This document shows, piece by piece, positions 62,211 through 64,000 of a stretch of DNA of 64,000 nt (its first letter is position 1; each line of letters begins with the position of its first letter). The stretch comes from Phocoena phocoena (lineage: Eukaryota; Chordata; Mammalia; Artiodactyla; Phocoenidae). The position numbers and the translations under genes are program-made. The notes below the pieces were generated by a model. It did not search any database. It saw only the letters and a list, made by a program, of their open reading frames with translations, and was not told the origin of the DNA. The stretch spans positions 62,791,464-62,855,463 of the forward strand of contig NC_089224.1 in NCBI RefSeq assembly GCF_963924675.1, read 5' to 3'.

Positions 62211-63167
62211 TTAAATGATAGACAACAACCTTAGGTTTAAGTTCACCTTCCAGATACTGACGGCCAATTTCTGATACCCAACTAGATTATCTGATGTTAA
62301 ACAGAGAGAAGCTACCTTTGCATTAATGCAGACAGGGCGAATATTACTTAACACTTTGGCCTTCTTCACAGCCTCTCTCTAACAGCCAGGAAGGAAGGCT
62401 CAGAATACATCTAGGAGGAAAGTCAAGCCCCATGGCTCCCTCTGAAGAGAGAGAGAAAACGAGACAGGAAAATATGACTTGCTCCCGAACGCCTGGCCAG
62501 CCAGAGTGCGGAGCCGAGACGACGGAGTTCTCTTTCTAACTTCTAGTTCTGTCCTAAGGCAACGGGGCCATTTGCCCTCCTTGCCAAGGTGCTGACGATG
62601 ACAGCCAGTAAAGCTGAGTGAACAAGAGCAGTGTTAGGTGCTGAGGTCACAGAAACCAGCCAACCCAAAACATTCAGAGAGAGAGAGCGCGCTACCAGCC
62701 ACAACCATTTCCTCTGCGAGCAGTGCTTGCTTGAGAAAAGAAAAGGCAAATTAGGCATTTTTAAAAATCAGGTTTGGAGCAGCAGTAAATAGTAAACAGT
62801 TTTTAAAAACGAAGAGTTTCCAGAAAAGGACTGCCAGGGAGTCTCAATCTGGACATCATCAAAAAATAGAACTATAGGTACTTCCTCACAATACAGGCAG
62901 AATAGAAAATAAAAGACTTGCTACTTTATTCATTTGGGATACTATTACTGTTAGTCATAGAAACTGGTTTTAGGGTTCACCTGGATCCTATTCTTACAAA
63001 TAATTACATGCCATCTAAATCTATTTTTAGAATGACCTCCCCCCAAATTTGGGGCAAAACTGTCTTGGAATAGATTTCGACAAAGAAAGAACAGTAAAAG
63101 GTAGTAAGTTAAACTAAACTAATAGTAACTCCACTAAGTTAGGTGCATTTAAAGCACAATTTAATTG

Positions 63168-63173
63168 TCTCTC

Positions 63174-63243
<70 letters not shown>
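63168..63243. repeat. Composite microsatellite (TC)n-(CA)n
   Basis: About 20 TC units directly followed by about 17 CA units. Probably polymorphic. Confidence 0.95.
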
Positions 63244-63245
<2 letters not shown>

Positions 63246-63261
63246 CTCTACAAGGTAAATG

Positions 63262-63355
63262 CGCCATTTTATTGAAGAGAAAACTGAAGTTCAGAGATAT
63301 TAAGAAACATGTGGACTTCACAGAGCCAGTAAAGGAGAGAGCCGAGGCTGGAACC
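63262..63355 (-). mobile_element. MIR fragment
   Basis: attttattgaagagaaaac and gaagttcagagatattaaga resemble the MIR core in reverse orientation. Confidence 0.6.
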
Positions 63356-64000
63356 CTCACTGGCCTGACACAAACACCACTGCAACGATACTGCAGATAA
63401 TTAAAATATACTTCCTAACTGCAAACTCCCTTGGAACTCAACTATAAAAATTGATAATTAAAGATTCTGTTAAAAATTAATATTATGCTTTTCTCAACCT
63501 TTATGATGCTGTCTGTTGATATAAAAAAGTAAAACCTTCTGTGACTTAGATGTTGCAAAATATCTTGATAGTTCATATAGCCCAAATATCAAAATGAGGG
63601 CGTTTTTAAAAACTTAAGAGTTGTTTGCTTTGGTAGAGAAATAAAATATCATCTTTTTCAAAACTTTAAAAATGATAGTAAGGGTAATGCATCATTTTTC
63701 ATTGACTTCATTGACAATAATATTCTGACAGATTCCTCTTTTATTTGGTATATACGTGTTATTAATTCTGATTTACTAAATGATTTATCATTGTAATGTG
63801 TTATTACTAACATTATTGTTATTGTGTGTTATTTCAACTATGCATACCAACACAAACAATAGTACTTTTAAATGGTTTAACCATGCAACAGACTAAAAAT
63901 GTGTTAGTTCGAGCAACAACAATAAACTTTCATCAATTTATTCTCTTCATCAAATTGTTCAGACTCTCCCAACTTTCCTCCACATTCCTTTTACTATTGA

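Overview
This window is a piece of a mammalian nuclear genome, almost certainly from a cetacean. The evidence is 14 copies of tRNA-derived CHR-type SINEs (long and short forms, many still between clear target-site duplications), old MIR, L2, hAT and Tigger fossils, and one fairly young L1. I saw no ruminant BovB/BovA-type repeats. There are no bacterial genes, tRNA or rRNA genes, or CRISPR arrays.

The only gene is SMARCA2 (BRM), the ATPase of the BAF (SWI/SNF) chromatin-remodelling complexes. It lies on the minus strand and runs past both ends of the window. I placed 20 coding exons by joining minus-strand reading frames at AG/GT boundaries. Together they give 2638 nt, or 879 complete codons plus one leading base, with no stop or frame break. 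By counting, they correspond to human residues about 350-1228 of 1590. The count is self-consistent: the Walker A motif DEMGLGKT falls at 749-756 and the DEGH box at 851-854. Paralogue-specific residues (EHEEENE after the helicase, [19 protein letters not shown] in the BRK domain) point to SMARCA2 rather than SMARCA4.

Layout in gene order (high to low coordinate): 62151-58411 holds the region before HSA and the HSA domain. 55298-47056 holds a linker with a very basic run. 41893-39244 holds the BRK domain and an acidic, serine-rich linker. 37802-33619 holds the run-in and helicase motif I. 32263-26847 holds the rest of ATPase lobe 1 (DEGH box at 28538-28527, LLTGTPLQN). 18528-14416 holds the insert and start of lobe 2. 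12151-1632 holds the second RecA-like lobe, including [12 protein letters not shown] and the [11 protein letters not shown] motif. The N-terminal QLQ region lies beyond position 64000. The SnAC, AT-hook and bromodomain parts lie below position 1.

The rest, about 96% of the window, is intron. The main insertions are an antisense 5'-truncated L1 (44532-46947) ending about 110 bp from a small in-frame 54-nt exon, the SINEs, and several DNA-transposon fossils, one with a SINE nested in it. I found no convincing undescribed biological system. The most notable signals are inverted SINEs flanking a helicase exon, the L1 beside the 54-nt exon, a perfect 31-bp tandem duplication, a G-quadruplex-type run and a short U2-like match.
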